Shown: piece by piece, positions 45,601-57,049 of the stretch
Numbering within the stretch: the first letter of the stretch is position 1
Layout: the number at the start of each line of letters is the position of its first letter
Assembly (NCBI RefSeq): GCF_029873635.1
Contig: NC_080421.1
Coordinates: 3,224,001 to 3,288,000 of the forward strand
DNA from: Malania oleifera
Lineage: Eukaryota > Streptophyta > Magnoliopsida > Santalales > Ximeniaceae
Length of the DNA: 64,000 nucleotides
Direction: 5' to 3'
The notes under the pieces: generated by a model
The model's input: the letters and a program-made list of their open reading frames with translations, nothing else
What the model was told of the DNA's origin: nothing
Databases searched by the model: none
Position numbers and translations under genes: made by a program

Positions 45601-46580
45601 TATTTATGTATACTATTACTAACCATGTCACATCTCTGCTGCATGGTGTACTACAATTGCAGCCGGCAATTAGGTAAACATTCAACTTCAAACCAAATCT
45701 AATGAAATTATTGATGAGCAAATGTTGAGTTGGATCCTTCAAACTGAATAAAACAAAATATAAAATTTGTATATTGCCTAACTCATCTTTTGAGCCTTTC
45801 TTTACCTATATTACTTACTTGGTGCCACTTAATTTAGTATTTTATAAATAATAGATTTACTTTTTTTTTTAAGTAATAAATTTATTATTGTAAAATTTGG
45901 CATTAGAGAGTATACAAATTTTGTTGTAATTTTTTTTTATTGTTTTGCATTACTCATAAGATGATCGTGTTTCTATTTTATTTGATTGGAGGGAAATTTT
46001 TTTTTTTTTTTTGAAATTTTTTATTGAAGTATATCGTGCAAATTAGATATGTGAATGGGACAAATTTTAGTGGCTTGTAATTATACAATATTTATAAAAA
46101 CAACTCCTTAAATAGCCACTCATAATGATTCAAGCAATCATTCTTACAAAGGAAAAGAGGCACCTAAAATAAAGATGTTGAGTTACAACCATTTTATTTG
46201 CTTCATTTTTCTAGTTTAATTAAGCATAAGAAGATTTATTTCAAATCATATGCTTTTAGTCACTCTATTCTTTTTTTTTTTTTGTAGGAGGTGAAAAACA
46301 AAATTAGAAGAACTTTTATCGATAGGTTGGTACTATTTATGTGAAGAACAGTAAAAAGTCATGGTGGCATAGTGCGTACACTCTCTTTAAGTTTTAACGA
46401 AATATGTTTATGTAATGAGATGGCCTGAATCTAAGAAAAAAAATAGCTAAAATTCTCTAGCATTGGTCTAGTGGATTCCTTCAAAAAAACTCTTCCATGA
46501 TACATTTTGTTGTTATGGAAGCTATTTTGGGCTCTACAAGAACAGATGAAACATTCAGCACAAAACATGCAAAAGCTATT

Positions 46581-48682
46581 TGTAACGACCCGGTCCTTTA
46601 TACGGACTCAGGTGTCACTCACTCATACCAAATACCTGTACCTGTTCAAGATACATATACAACTTGTCCTAAACAAGGACATGCGGGTGTAATTCATACA
46701 TAACAGGAATGTATTTCCTGTACCAGAGTATACTGTTACGGAAAAACATAAACATTAATCGAAATTTCTAATAGGCATATACAAAAGTTTACTGTTGTAT
46801 TATCAAATACATTTATACAGACTTAGAACATGTTCTATTAATACAACCCCAAAAGAGACTCCAACTAAGTTCAATATACACATAACTACTTACGTATGCT
46901 ACAACCCAAAAATAATTCTCCAAGTCCCTTAATCAACTAGGACCGACGTCCTGATGGACCTGAAAACAAAGGTTGTATATTGGGGTGAGACACCTCTTAG
47001 TAAGGAAGAAAGTGTTACAACGGTGTGTGACCACATATGCATTTTTGAGTGAAACCCATATATATATATATATATATATATAACATTTCTTTACAATACT
47101 GCAATATATAAGATTTATTTGCACATTCTAGTATTTAAATCATGCATATGAATATTAGAACAACTACTAGCTTGTCATAACATGTTTTACCTATTTACCC
47201 CGTGGCATGAGTTGTGCACTGATATCTCCAACAATGCCCTGTTCGTGCAGGCATTTGTCAAGTATCTAATATATAGTCCGATTGCCCCCATCTGGTCTAT
47301 TGTTTCACCAGTGGTTTCATTCCTCCTACTAACCAACTATCTATGTACTCACACTGATTTACAAGTGTGGTTGCACTGTACCCTTCCAGCTGAGGAATTC
47401 CCTGCTATTAGGAGTATCTTTCACCTCCATTGATGAAATTTTTTCAACTTCTCACATCGGAGTATCTTTCAACCCCATTTACTGGAGTATCTTTCAACCC
47501 CTTTTACTGGAGTATCTTTTAACCCCTTTTGTAGCAAGTTATGGTTCCATTTATCATATATACAATTTATAACAAAATATAGTAACCTGTGCAATTCCAG
47601 TATTTTCACAAATTCGGATAATAACATCGGGTTCAAACTGGCGCCTATCCACTCAGTTTACCCCTTTTTACATATATACAGCTTGGTGTGTAACCAACCT
47701 CTATTTTCCACATTTTCCGTATAACAAATTTGGAACTTCAGTTCCCGTATCTCTTATACATATTATATCAAATTCATACATTTCCATTTCACATATATCA
47801 CACGAGTTTATTCCAAAAATCCACTAAATAATAAAAATCCGATAAACATAATTTAAATGTAAAAATAAAGGATTCAAGCATCTCCTACTATAGTAAAAAT
47901 GCAAATAAGTGATTTTCATAAAATTTGGAAATCATACGCCAAAATCCATATTTTTACCAAAAACCGTAAAATCGCAAAACCGACATTTCTACTTAGTGAA
48001 ATTTAGCAAATAAGCAATTAAATCATACATATAAGCATAACCCAACTTTTTAGCGGTTTAGTTTTTCCAAAAATAACTGTTGTAATCAAATTCCCCTTAC
48101 CTTAAACTTGAAATGAAATTTCGTATAAAACCAATCCAAACCGACAACCCAGGATTCTGAAACCTAAAACCACATAACATAACCTTACTATGATTTTGAC
48201 TACTACCCAAATACCCAATCAAAATCGAGATCAGATCCTTACCTCGATTTTTTGGAAAACCCAAAAATCCTCAAAATAACGATCCGATCCGCTAAAGTTG
48301 TAAAACTTCTTCTTCTGATCCCCGTAGGAACTTCTATTTTTAGAAACGGATGACGAATAGCGAAGAATCTTAGAGAGAGGGGGAGTTTCTGCTGGTTTAG
48401 AGAGAGAGAGAGAGCTTTGGAAGAAACTTAACTTCTAAGTAACCAAAAATGGATATTTATAGGGCCTTTGACCAAGTTAATTCGTCGACGAATCCACCAC
48501 ACAGCTCGTCAACGAGGCCATCCCTTCGTCGCCGAGTCCAAGTTCCAGATATTTCTCTAACCCACTCGGTATTTGCTCGTCGACGGGGCTCTGAAATTCG
48601 TCGACGAGGCTTTAAAGGACTTCGTCAACGAACGTGACTCCTTCGTCGACGAACCCAGCCGATTACGGTTTGGGTCTCTACA
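46581..48682 (-). mobile_element. Long solo-LTR-like element 1
   Basis: The plus strand starts TGTAACGACCCGG and ends GGGTCTCTACA, giving TG..CA ends with a longer imperfect inverted repeat (TGTAACGACCC versus TGTAGAGACCC). CTATT flanks both sides (46,576-46,580 and 48,683-48,687). On the minus strand: GTCGAC array (48,652 to 48,481), TATAAATA (48,454-48,461), GA leader (~48,400), GAGGTAAGGATC donor-like site (~48,240), 'GGAGTATCTTTCAACCCC' repeats (47,458-47,535), GGTGTCTCACCCC (46,983), TTTTCAG/GTCC (~46,965). It has no coding domain. Confidence 0.75.
48481..48653 (-). promoter_or_regulatory. GTCGAC-palindrome array, seven sites
   Basis: TTCGTCGACGAA and variants start at 48,481, 48,505, 48,525, 48,576, 48,597, 48,621 and 48,642, so the intervals are 24, 20, 51, 21, 24 and 21 bp. 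The 51-bp gap holds ACCCACTCGGTATTTG. The site nearest the TATA box (48,454-48,461) is 20 bp away. Confidence 0.65.
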
Positions 48683-49439
48683 CTATTTGTAACGTCCCTT
48701 AATTTCTAAACATAAAATGTCACATAATAGATAAAATGGTCAACCCGAACCGTGGGTAACGAGGATACCTGTCAAACACAAAATAACTCTGACCTTATTA
48801 CAAAATCTTACCCTCCTCACAGGGTACCTCATTACCTCAACGACGGCCTTGACCCGCCGGTCTGTCAGGGGCTCCTGAAAAATTAATTAAGTTCGGGGGT
48901 GAGACACTTCTCAGTAAGGGAAAATAAACTAAATAAAACTGTGTGGCAACATGAACATTTAAGACATTTATACATATACAGTGCATTTCATATTTTCATA
49001 AAATTTCATCATATCATACTGAATATTCACATGCTTTCATATTTTCTAATAAGTCATATCATACATAAAACATCTGTTATAACTGAATAGTACTGAAAAT
49101 ATACCCAAGATGAATAGCTAGCTAATGTCATGTATTACCCCCCATGACGGGTTGTGCAACCCTAAGGTGGGACCCAACAATGGCTGGTCAACCACTACAG
49201 AATCAAATATGTCTGTAAGTACGATGGGCCCGCCGCACCCTGGTCCGGACTGCCAGGTAGACGTCCACACTCTACTGAAAGCCACATCAACTAACCATCT
49301 CCCATCCCCTCGTGGAATGGTTAGGACTAATCTGAATATAGATATCTGATCAACATGTAGCTACGGTACCGAACTCTTGAACTGAACTAAACTAACATCC
49401 GGGTTCTAATAACATATAGTACATAATTTCATACATATG

Positions 49440-49556
49440 GCCTCGTGCCGAAATCATAGTAAATACGGCCTCGCGCCGATAACATAATAAATACGGTCTC
49501 ATGCCGAAATCGTAAATACGGCCTCGCGCCGATAACATAAGTATGGCCTCGCGTCA
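49440..49556 (-). repeat. Tandem array 'GGCCTCGCGCCGATAACATAA'
   Basis: Five units of about 22-28 bp with core CGGCCTCGCGCCGA and a variable AT tail. It sits where the related elements carry the unrelated GCTCGGCCCGTACG array, so the position is conserved while the repeat sequence is not. Confidence 0.85.
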
Positions 49557-50215
49557 AAATTGTTTCAGGTATTTACATTCTGAAAATAACTCATTTATCA
49601 TATATTCATCAAACTCAATATAGCATACCTCGTATTTTCAAAATACCTGAAAATATGCTTTACTTGTAAAATCATTCATATCATGATTCACTTCACATAA
49701 AAATAATGTTCATGCCACACATGTGTCATTAAAGTCATACTTCATATTCTAAAACCATCATTTTTGGCATCTCATACATACATATACGTTTTAATTATAA
49801 TAGCAATATTTTCCAAACATACATTTCATATGTGATATACAAATATAGCATATGCTTTTCTGAAAATGATTTTACTCATAATTAATAATAAATTGCATGG
49901 AAAATAACTGTTTTAGTTTATTCCCTTAACTGACTACTGAGAAAGCCCCTAAAATATCCTAACCTGACCCCCGTAGGATTTCCTAGTCAATACCTTGAAA
50001 CTGAAAATTTTCAGTATTAAAGTTCGGTATTTTCATACGTACATCATTTTCTATAACTACCACAAAGTCAAATTTGGTTTAGAAAGTCTTACCTCAACTT
50101 AGGGATGATTTCCAATTTCGTTTCCCCAATGATCCGCTCCGGCAAACTTGTAGAAAACTTCGCCAAGAGCATCGTGGTAGCCTCAGATCTTTGATCCGGC
50201 GTAAAACTAGCCCAA

Positions 50216-50246
<31 letters not shown>

Positions 50247-50336
50247 AAACCAAAGAGGAGAGAGAGAGAGAGAGAGCCGAAGCTTGCTTAATAATGAAAT
50301 AAAAATCAGATTTTTACATATATATAGACAGGGGAT

Positions 50337-50457
50337 TTCGTTGACAAGCCGCGTCCTTCGTCAACGAATTCTCATTAATTTCGTCGACGAAATTCAGTCT
50401 TCGTCAACGAAATTCAGTCGGCACCAAAACCTCTCTCGGTATTTCTTCGTCGACGAA
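50337..50457 (-). promoter_or_regulatory. GTCGAC-palindrome array, five sites
   Basis: Sites start at 50,337, 50,357, 50,380, 50,400 and 50,446, giving intervals 20, 23, 20 and 46 bp. The 46-bp gap contains CCTCTCTCGGTATTTC, like the gap in the neighbouring element. Variants CGTTGACAAG and CGTCAACGAA fit CG to TG/CA change. Confidence 0.65.
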
Positions 50458-50808
50458 GTCTACGGCCTTCTTCTATTTCTGTTTCTATTTCTCTCCCTCT
50501 TAATTAATCAAATTCCATTTTATTCGGGTCGTTACACTATTAATACATAAAAAATTGCCACAAGATTGAAGTATAACAAATTCAAATGCTAGAATTCTTC
50601 ATAGTGAAAACTTGTCCTCAAACTAGGGTGTGTTTGGCTTAATTCGCTAAGGTTAATTGACATGATTGAGCTGGATTGACTTTATTATAAAAGTTATCAA
50701 GTTATGTGTTTGGTTTTCTATTTTAAAGGATATAAGACAGTTATGCGCTAATCATTCGAAAAACTTAAATACCCTCAATAAGGAAGCAATAACTTGCACT
50801 CTAAAAAA

Positions 50809-51106
50809 TGTTAGGGTTCCCACATTGGTTGTAAAAGGGGCTGGTGGTCAATTAGTAAGTGTGAGGGAAAGTCTCACCCCATGAGCTAACTTTTGAGGTT
50901 GAGAATGTCTTAGACCACCCAACACTGGTATTAGTGTCATGGATTAACATTCTCCTCGGGATGCCGAGTACGTGGTGCCGCCGATTTGGAGCCTAATGTG
51001 TGAGGGGGAGATTGTTGGGGTTATCCCACATTGGTTGTGGAAGGGGTTGGTGGTCAGTTATTAAGTGTGAGGCAAAACCTCACCCATGGCTCCTCCGATC
51101 CTAACA
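50809..51106 (+). mobile_element. Short TRIM-like unit, family with ~90-bp LTRs
   Basis: Two related direct repeats (50,809-50,890: TGTTAGGGTTCCCACATTGG; 51,013-51,106: TGTTGGGGTTATCCCACATTG) flank ~120 bp containing TGGTATTAGTGTCATGG, a primer-site-like word. GTGTGAGGGGGAGAT, a purine tract, precedes the second. There is no coding capacity. A primer-like AGTGGTATTAGAGCCGA also follows the second repeat, so it may double as the 5' LTR of a further unit. Confidence 0.6.
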
Positions 51107-51445
51107 AGTGGTATTAGAGCCGATGGTTCATAAGTCTGGGTAAGTGATATCGTAAATTAGTCAATACGTGAAACTAATTCTCCTAACGTGCTAATAGTTG
51201 AAGGACCAAGTGTGTGACTGAGGCCAATAAGAATCATCTAGGCTTCGGATGGATCCGAATAGGCTCAAGACATGAGAGGTATGATTGGTTCAGAGGCACG
51301 TGGAATGCAATCCGACGCACATAAGGCGCCAATGGTAAGGCCCACTTGAGCAACTGTTGGAGAATTAAGCTTACTCCCAGAAGGCCAGAAGGGAGACGAC
51401 TTCCGTTCAAGGGGAGCAGCTGGAACTCACAAGTGAGGGGGAGAT

Positions 51446-51612
51446 CGTTGAGAATTCCACTTGTGAGCTCGTCCCACATTGAAAAATTAGAGTGGATGAT
51501 GGGTGCTTATATACATGGTTAGACTCAAGACCCAATAGACTTAAGCTTTTAGATCATGTTGGTGTTTACTCATGTGTATCAAACCCACCCATGGGCTCCT
51601 CTGATCCTAACA
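51446..51612 (+). repeat. TRIM LTR copy 1 (168-bp family)
   Basis: CGTTGAGAATTCCACTTGTG ... GATCCTAACA, preceded by the purine tract AAGTGAGGGGGAGAT. It acts as the 3' LTR of an interior (51,107-51,445) that begins with primer-like AGTGGTATTAGAGCCGA. The interior matches that at 51,787-52,116, e.g. 'AGGACCAAGTGTGTGA' and 'AAGGCGCCA.TGGTAAG.CCCACTTGAGCAA'. Confidence 0.8.
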
Positions 51613-51618
51613 AGATAT

Positions 51619-52284
51619 TGTTGAGAATTCCACTTGTGAGCTTATCTCACATTGGAAAAATTAGAGTGGATCATGGGTGCTTATATACATGATTGGGCCC
51701 AAGACCCAATAGACTTAAGCTTTTGGGTCAAGTTGGTGCTCACCCATGCGTATCAAGCCCACCCATGGGCTCCTCTGGTCCTAACAAGTGGTGTCAGAGT
51801 CGACGATTCGTAACTTTGGGCAAGCGACATCATAAAAGTCGAGACGTGAAACTTATTCTCCTAACATGCTAACAGTTGGAGGACCAAGTGTGTGATCGAC
51901 GGCAATAAGGATCATCTATCCCTGAGATGGATTCGAATAGGGTCAACACGTCGAAGGTAGGATTGATTTGGAGGCACATGGAATGCAATCTGAGGCACAT
52001 AAGGCGCCAGTGGTAAGACCCACTTGAGCAATTGTTGGGGAATTGGGCTTACTCCCATAAGGGAGATGGTTTTCGTTCAAGGGGGAGCGGTTGAAACTCA
52101 CAAGTGAGGGAGAGATTTTTGATAATTCCACTTGTGAGCTTATCCCACATTGGAAACATTAGAGTGGATCATGGATGCTTATATACATGTTTGGGCTCAA
52201 AACCCAATAGGCTTAAGTTTTTGGGTTAAGTTGGTGCTTATCCATGTGTATTAAGCCCACCCATGGGCTCCTCCGGTCCTAACA
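51619..52284 (+). mobile_element. TRIM retrotransposon, two 168-bp LTRs
   Basis: LTRs at 51,619-51,786 and 52,117-52,284 run from TGTTGAGAATTCC (TTTTGATAATTCC in the right copy) to GGTCCTAACA. The interior is 330 bp, starts with AGTGGTGTCAGAGTCGACG (degenerate tRNA-iMet primer site) and ends in AAGTGAGGGAGAGA (purine tract). No coding capacity. No clear target duplication. It follows LTR copy 1 after only 6 bp. Confidence 0.85.
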
Positions 52285-55200
52285 GGATTGAGTGCAAATG
52301 AAGAAGAGTGGGTTGATTTGGGGTTTGGTCTTGGATGGATGATCATGAGTAGAGCATGTGGGGAGAGGGGAGACGAGTAGTGCATTATTGTTCATTTTTT
52401 GCTTAACCAAGGTTGGCCAGCGCTATCCCATATCAATCCCCTTCTTCACCAAAAAAAAAAAAGTGAATTTAAGAGCCTTAAGCCTAAGCTGTTCTTACCA
52501 CAACCAAACGAGCCACTAAAGGCTAAAGAAGGTCCATTTGTTCTCCTAATGAAACTAAACTAGAAAACTGTTACCTTAATTTATAAACCATACAAAGTGA
52601 TGAACTCTCCCCATCAAATGATTTCACCCTGATTTTAAATTTGTGTGAATTTGATGGAAATTCAAGGATGAAATCTTCGAACATAATATTAAATAATTAT
52701 ATTATTATTTTTTAAAATTAAATAATATTTTAAAATTTGTACTTCCAACTTTCGTTTAGATTTATCTTAATTTTGATTAAATTGAATATAATTTTATTCT
52801 AATCTACGCAAATTTAAATTCGTACATAAAACTCATCCTCCCAACTTAAAGTATTCAATACTTTATATAACTACTTCTTTCGTTTTAAAATTTTATTAAA
52901 ATTTACTTCAAATTTAAGACATAAAATTTCATCCTTCTGAAAAATAATTTGCACTATTAGTTTTTCAAAATTATATAGAATGGGTGAGGTGGGAAGGAAA
53001 ACTAGTGGATAGATATCTAGAGTTGGGGGAAAAGGAAGGAGAGAAGATATGTCCCCTTACCTAACCTAAGACATGTACACATCAATCGGTCACAAATTAA
53101 TTAGGACAGCCTAATGGCCAATCTCTTGATAGGGCCAATCCCTCATTTCTTTTTTCCAATGCTATCCAGTTCAGGGCCTACTGGTGGACAACCCTATTTG
53201 CCAGTACCAAAAAAATTAATTTAATGGGTAAGGTGGGCTCATGGACAAATGTACAATATATAATTTTTTTTTCTATTTTAATTTTAAAAAAATTCTCTCA
53301 CAACCATAATTAAAATAAAAATTTTAAATAGTGTTAAATAAGAAACTAGGGTTAAATTAGTAATTGAATATATGTGTAGATAATTACATTTAATCTTGCA
53401 TATTTATTATTATTATTTTTCCATTTTAAGTCTCTTTTGCATTTTTTTATAAAGATTAGACTGATTTTGTGCATTTTTTTACTACAAAAATTAAAATACT
53501 TTATAAAAATCCTTTTATAAAGATTAGACTGATTTCGATGCATGCCTACAATTCTTCTTCCTTGTTTGGTTTTCTCGGGTCCATGAGAAATATTGCAGAA
53601 GGTATTTATAGGACATAACTAAAATTGGATGAGTCCATTAAGAATAATTTGTCTTAAATTTATTTAAGATATGTTTGGTATCAGTGTAAAAAATTAGAGA
53701 AACAAAATTAAAAATTAGAAATAGAAACTAAAAACTAGAAATCAACAACCTGTTTGGTTAATACTTATAAAAGTAATACAAATTAAAAACTTAATTAAAA
53801 AATGCACACTTTCATCTTTAAATCAAAGTTTATAAAAATATAATTAAAATGAAAAAATTACAAATAATACACATTAAAAAATTACTATAATAAGAACAAA
53901 ATTTATTATAATTATTTTACTTAATTGTCCTACTTTGAAATTTTAATTTACAATAAAAATTTTATTGGACATGATAATTAAAAAAATAATAAAACTATTT
54001 TATATTTGACTTTATTATCTATTTTTACAATATATATATATATATATATATTAATTATATTAATTATTTTTAAATTCATTTGATCATTTAATTTTGATTT
54101 TAAATTAAAAATGTATAAAACAAATAACTTAATCTTAAAAAAATATTTGTAGATATTAAAAATTTTGGCAACAAGTTGCAAAAATAGTTGAAAACCATAA
54201 AATTTGGTTTCCAATTTTTTGGTATACAGTTAAAAATCGGTAACAAAAATAGAAAACTAACAATTGAAACAGACGTGTTTTTATAATCTATTTTTTCACT
54301 GCAAAGAAACATAAATAGAAAATAGAAAACAACAACGATACCAAACAGACCCTTAATTTTAACCAATCAAATTAATTATAGACATTTATATACATTTTTT
54401 AATATCCACAAATGACTACAATAATTAACCATAATTAAATTTATTTTGGACTAATTAAAATAAACATTCACACGACGCGTGTGCGAATATACAATTACAG
54501 TACACCCTTATATAATATACAATTACAGTACACCTTGACTCAAACATATTGTATTGTACTGCGGGAGGGTCTCGTGCATGGAGGCCCCTAAGTCCTCCAA
54601 CTTGGAATAGCTTTCAAGTCTATACCCTCTAAATATGAGTCACAGCTCCATAATATCAAAAAATATTTATTGTGCATAACCAATTTTATTTTTTAAGCAG
54701 TAAAAGGTGTAACTTATGTTTGGAGGAGCTTTACATTTGGAGTTGTATTAATTTGGATAAAATATAATATAAAATTATATTAAACCTTATCTGAATCCAC
54801 CCAAACCTAAATTCAAGGTTAAAAAATTCATTCTCTCAAACCTAACATAGTAATTTTTTTTTTTAAAGTATTGTCGGACAAGTTAAAGAAAAAGAATTAC
54901 TAATTTCATTTCATTTCATTTATCCATAGTACATACCAAAATAAAATCATGTGTAAAAAGTGATTGACTTATTAGTACTAAGATTCATGAATGTGAATTA
55001 CTACATGTACTAATCATAATAATCAAGGATAATTTTTTTCTAAATAACATAGCACTGCGTTTGGGAGTATAGATTTCGGACAATAAATTTAAATTTTCAT
55101 GAGACTAGCTAAATGTTCGTCCATAGCGTGGCTCTATGGTTCAAATTAGTTTGGTTCATTTTGTTCATAATGAAAATTTTAAAAATAGTGTGAGTGTTGA

Positions 55201-55916
55201 GAAGAGAGATAATCGATACACTCTAAAAGAAAGAAACTTGAGAAATAAAAAAAAATGGCGTGATATGATATGTTAGATTTTTTCAAGTGGACACTACGAA
55301 AGAGAGATCATAAGGATTATGTCATTGTGTGCTCAAAATCGAATTTGTACACAATTATGCCTAGCCTAAAAAATTTGTTTAACAAAAAGAAAAGAAAGAA
55401 AAATAAGAAGAAAACCATTTTTATTGTATTTACTTTTTATAATAAATATTACTAAAAAAAATAAGTCTAATATGATTAAAAATTTTGAAAAATTAAATGT
55501 TAACAATGTATAAATTTAACATTTTGTTCATCCATTTTTTATATTATTATTTTTTCTATAGTAAAGATGAAAGACCAGACTCATTATGTTTCTTTTCTTT
55601 TTTCTTAGTGTTTGTTGAGTTATGAACAAAGCATAAAAGCATATTTTATTATTTTTTAAAAATATTTTCCTATCTATTAAATTATAAAAAAGTGATTCTC
55701 CTAGGATCTAGAAAAGGAGGGTATTAGGTTTTAAATTTCAAGTTATATGAAATTTTAAAAAAATACAATAGAAATTAATTTGAATTTTTTTAATTTTTTT
55801 TTCTAATTTTAATTGGAGTGAAATTCCTTGTACTAAAATCATTTAGCCCTATATTTTTAGTTTGTTACGATTGAGGATATGTATACTAATTTTATAATTG
55901 CATTTAGTTTTTTTTT
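52285..55916. other. AT-rich intergenic DNA, no gene recognised
   Basis: Long AT-rich stretches with small open frames that lack recognised motifs. TA microsatellite at 54,030-54,050. 'acaattacagtacac' is duplicated near 54,493 and 54,521. No RNA gene or conserved exon is seen. Confidence 0.5.
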
Positions 55917-56664
55917 ATCTGTAATAATGCATGCGTATACATGAAATGATTTGAATATTCAGATGATCGTAGTTTGACCATAGGGAACCAAAGGTCATAA
56001 ATAGACCTTAGGGCTGATTTCGGTCGACCGAATGTTAGGTTTTTAGGCTTAATTGAAAGTCTTGGGTGATCGAACTATTTATGTGTTATAGCCCTCAGTC
56101 GACCAAACACTCTATTGGCCAAAAAGTCAACACGTTGACTGAGACTCGGTCGACTAAATGCTTAAAAGCTACTTTTCCACTATCTCCGGGCAACCAAACT
56201 TTTATTTTAAAAAAACCCCGAGCGACCGAATTATAAAGTTCGGCAAACCAAACTATACACTGGTCGATCGAACCTTGATCTTTTGGAAAATCGCCTTGGT
56301 CCAGCCACCCAAACTTTTCTTCGGGCACCTGAACTTGAAAAATTAACTTTTCGATTTGTGTCTGTTCGAGCGACAGGACCTATGGACCGGGCGACTGAAA
56401 CTCTCACGTTGCCACATTTGTACCGCGGGTAATTAAGGGTAAGTGAGATTAAACTTTGATTAAACTTTTCTAAAATTTTCAATAGGTCCCCAATGGTCAT
56501 ATTTTGTTGAAAAACTATAAGTACCCCCTCATTTGCTTTGATTAATAACTTTGATTAACAAATAATTTTCTCACAAATATTTTTAATTCCTTGTTAATCA
56601 AAGTTCCTCCAAACTGATTTCATTGCAAAAATATTTTCCTTGGGGTAAATTTTTATGCTCTCTA
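55917..56664 (+). repeat. GGTCGACC repeat, second copy, left part
   Basis: It matches the first copy: 'taatgcatgcgtatacatgaaatg' (compare 26,072), 'gaccttagggctgatttcggtcgaccgaa', a field of CGACCGAA words to about 56,400, 'aactataagtacccc' (56,513, TATA-like), 'tttgattaacaaa', and ends at CTCTA where a 6.7-kb insertion begins. Continues at 63,401. Confidence 0.6.
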
Positions 56665-56733
56665 TGTAAGAACTCGACCCGAGATATGTAGATTGAATAA
56701 ATAAAAAAAAGTAAAAGGGTAAATTTTGCAGGC

Positions 56734-56943
56734 TTCGTCAACGAAACCATTGTTCTCGTCGACGAAGGCCCTCATACTCTTCGTCGCCGAAATTCAGAGT
56801 CTCGTCGACGAAGAAATACTGAACGTGTTGTAAAAAATCGAAATAGGGTTCGTCGACGAAGGAGTTGGTTCGTCGACGAAGGAGCTGGTTCGTCGACGAA
56901 ATATATAGATGATTCGTCGACGAAGGCGCCATCTCGTCAACAA
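56734..56943 (+). promoter_or_regulatory. GTCGAC-palindrome array, nine sites
   Basis: Sites start at about 56,734, 56,755, 56,780, 56,801, 56,849, 56,869, 56,889, 56,913 and 56,933, giving intervals 21, 25, 21, 48, 20, 20, 24 and 20 bp. Six are perfect at the core TCGTCGACGA. TATAAATAT follows the last site within about 22 bp. Confidence 0.7.
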
Positions 56944-57006
56944 GGTTGGACGGATCAAAGAGGCTATAAATATCCTTTTTCATTGCTTCATGGCTAAGTA
57001 AGCTAA

Positions 57007-57011
<5 letters not shown>

Positions 57012-57049
<38 letters not shown>
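57012..57049. repeat. CT microsatellite
   Basis: Uninterrupted CT repeat about 40 bp downstream of the TATA box of module A. The other long LTRs carry GA/CT repeats in the same place. Confidence 0.95.

Larger units (their letters stand above)
48688..50536 (-). mobile_element. Long solo-LTR-like element 2
   Basis: The ends are TGTAACGTCCC (left, plus strand) and GGGTCGTTACA (right), a 10-of-11 inverted repeat with TG..CA. CTATT is directly on the left (48,683-48,687, shared with the neighbour) and on the right (50,537-50,541). On the minus strand: GTCGAC array (50,457 to 50,337), TATATATG (~50,318), GA leader (50,223-50,276), GAGGTAAGAC donor-like site (~50,090), tandem array, AGAAGTGTCTCACCCC (~48,900), TTTTTCAG/GAGCCCC (~48,872). 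No coding domain, 1,849 bp. Confidence 0.78.

Noticed and set aside
46581..50536. DNA transposons rather than LTRs (11-bp inverted ends)
   Set aside because: TG..CA ends, 5-bp duplications, TATA promoter and relatives of unequal length fit solo LTRs; some gypsy LTRs also have extended inverted ends. No transposase is seen.
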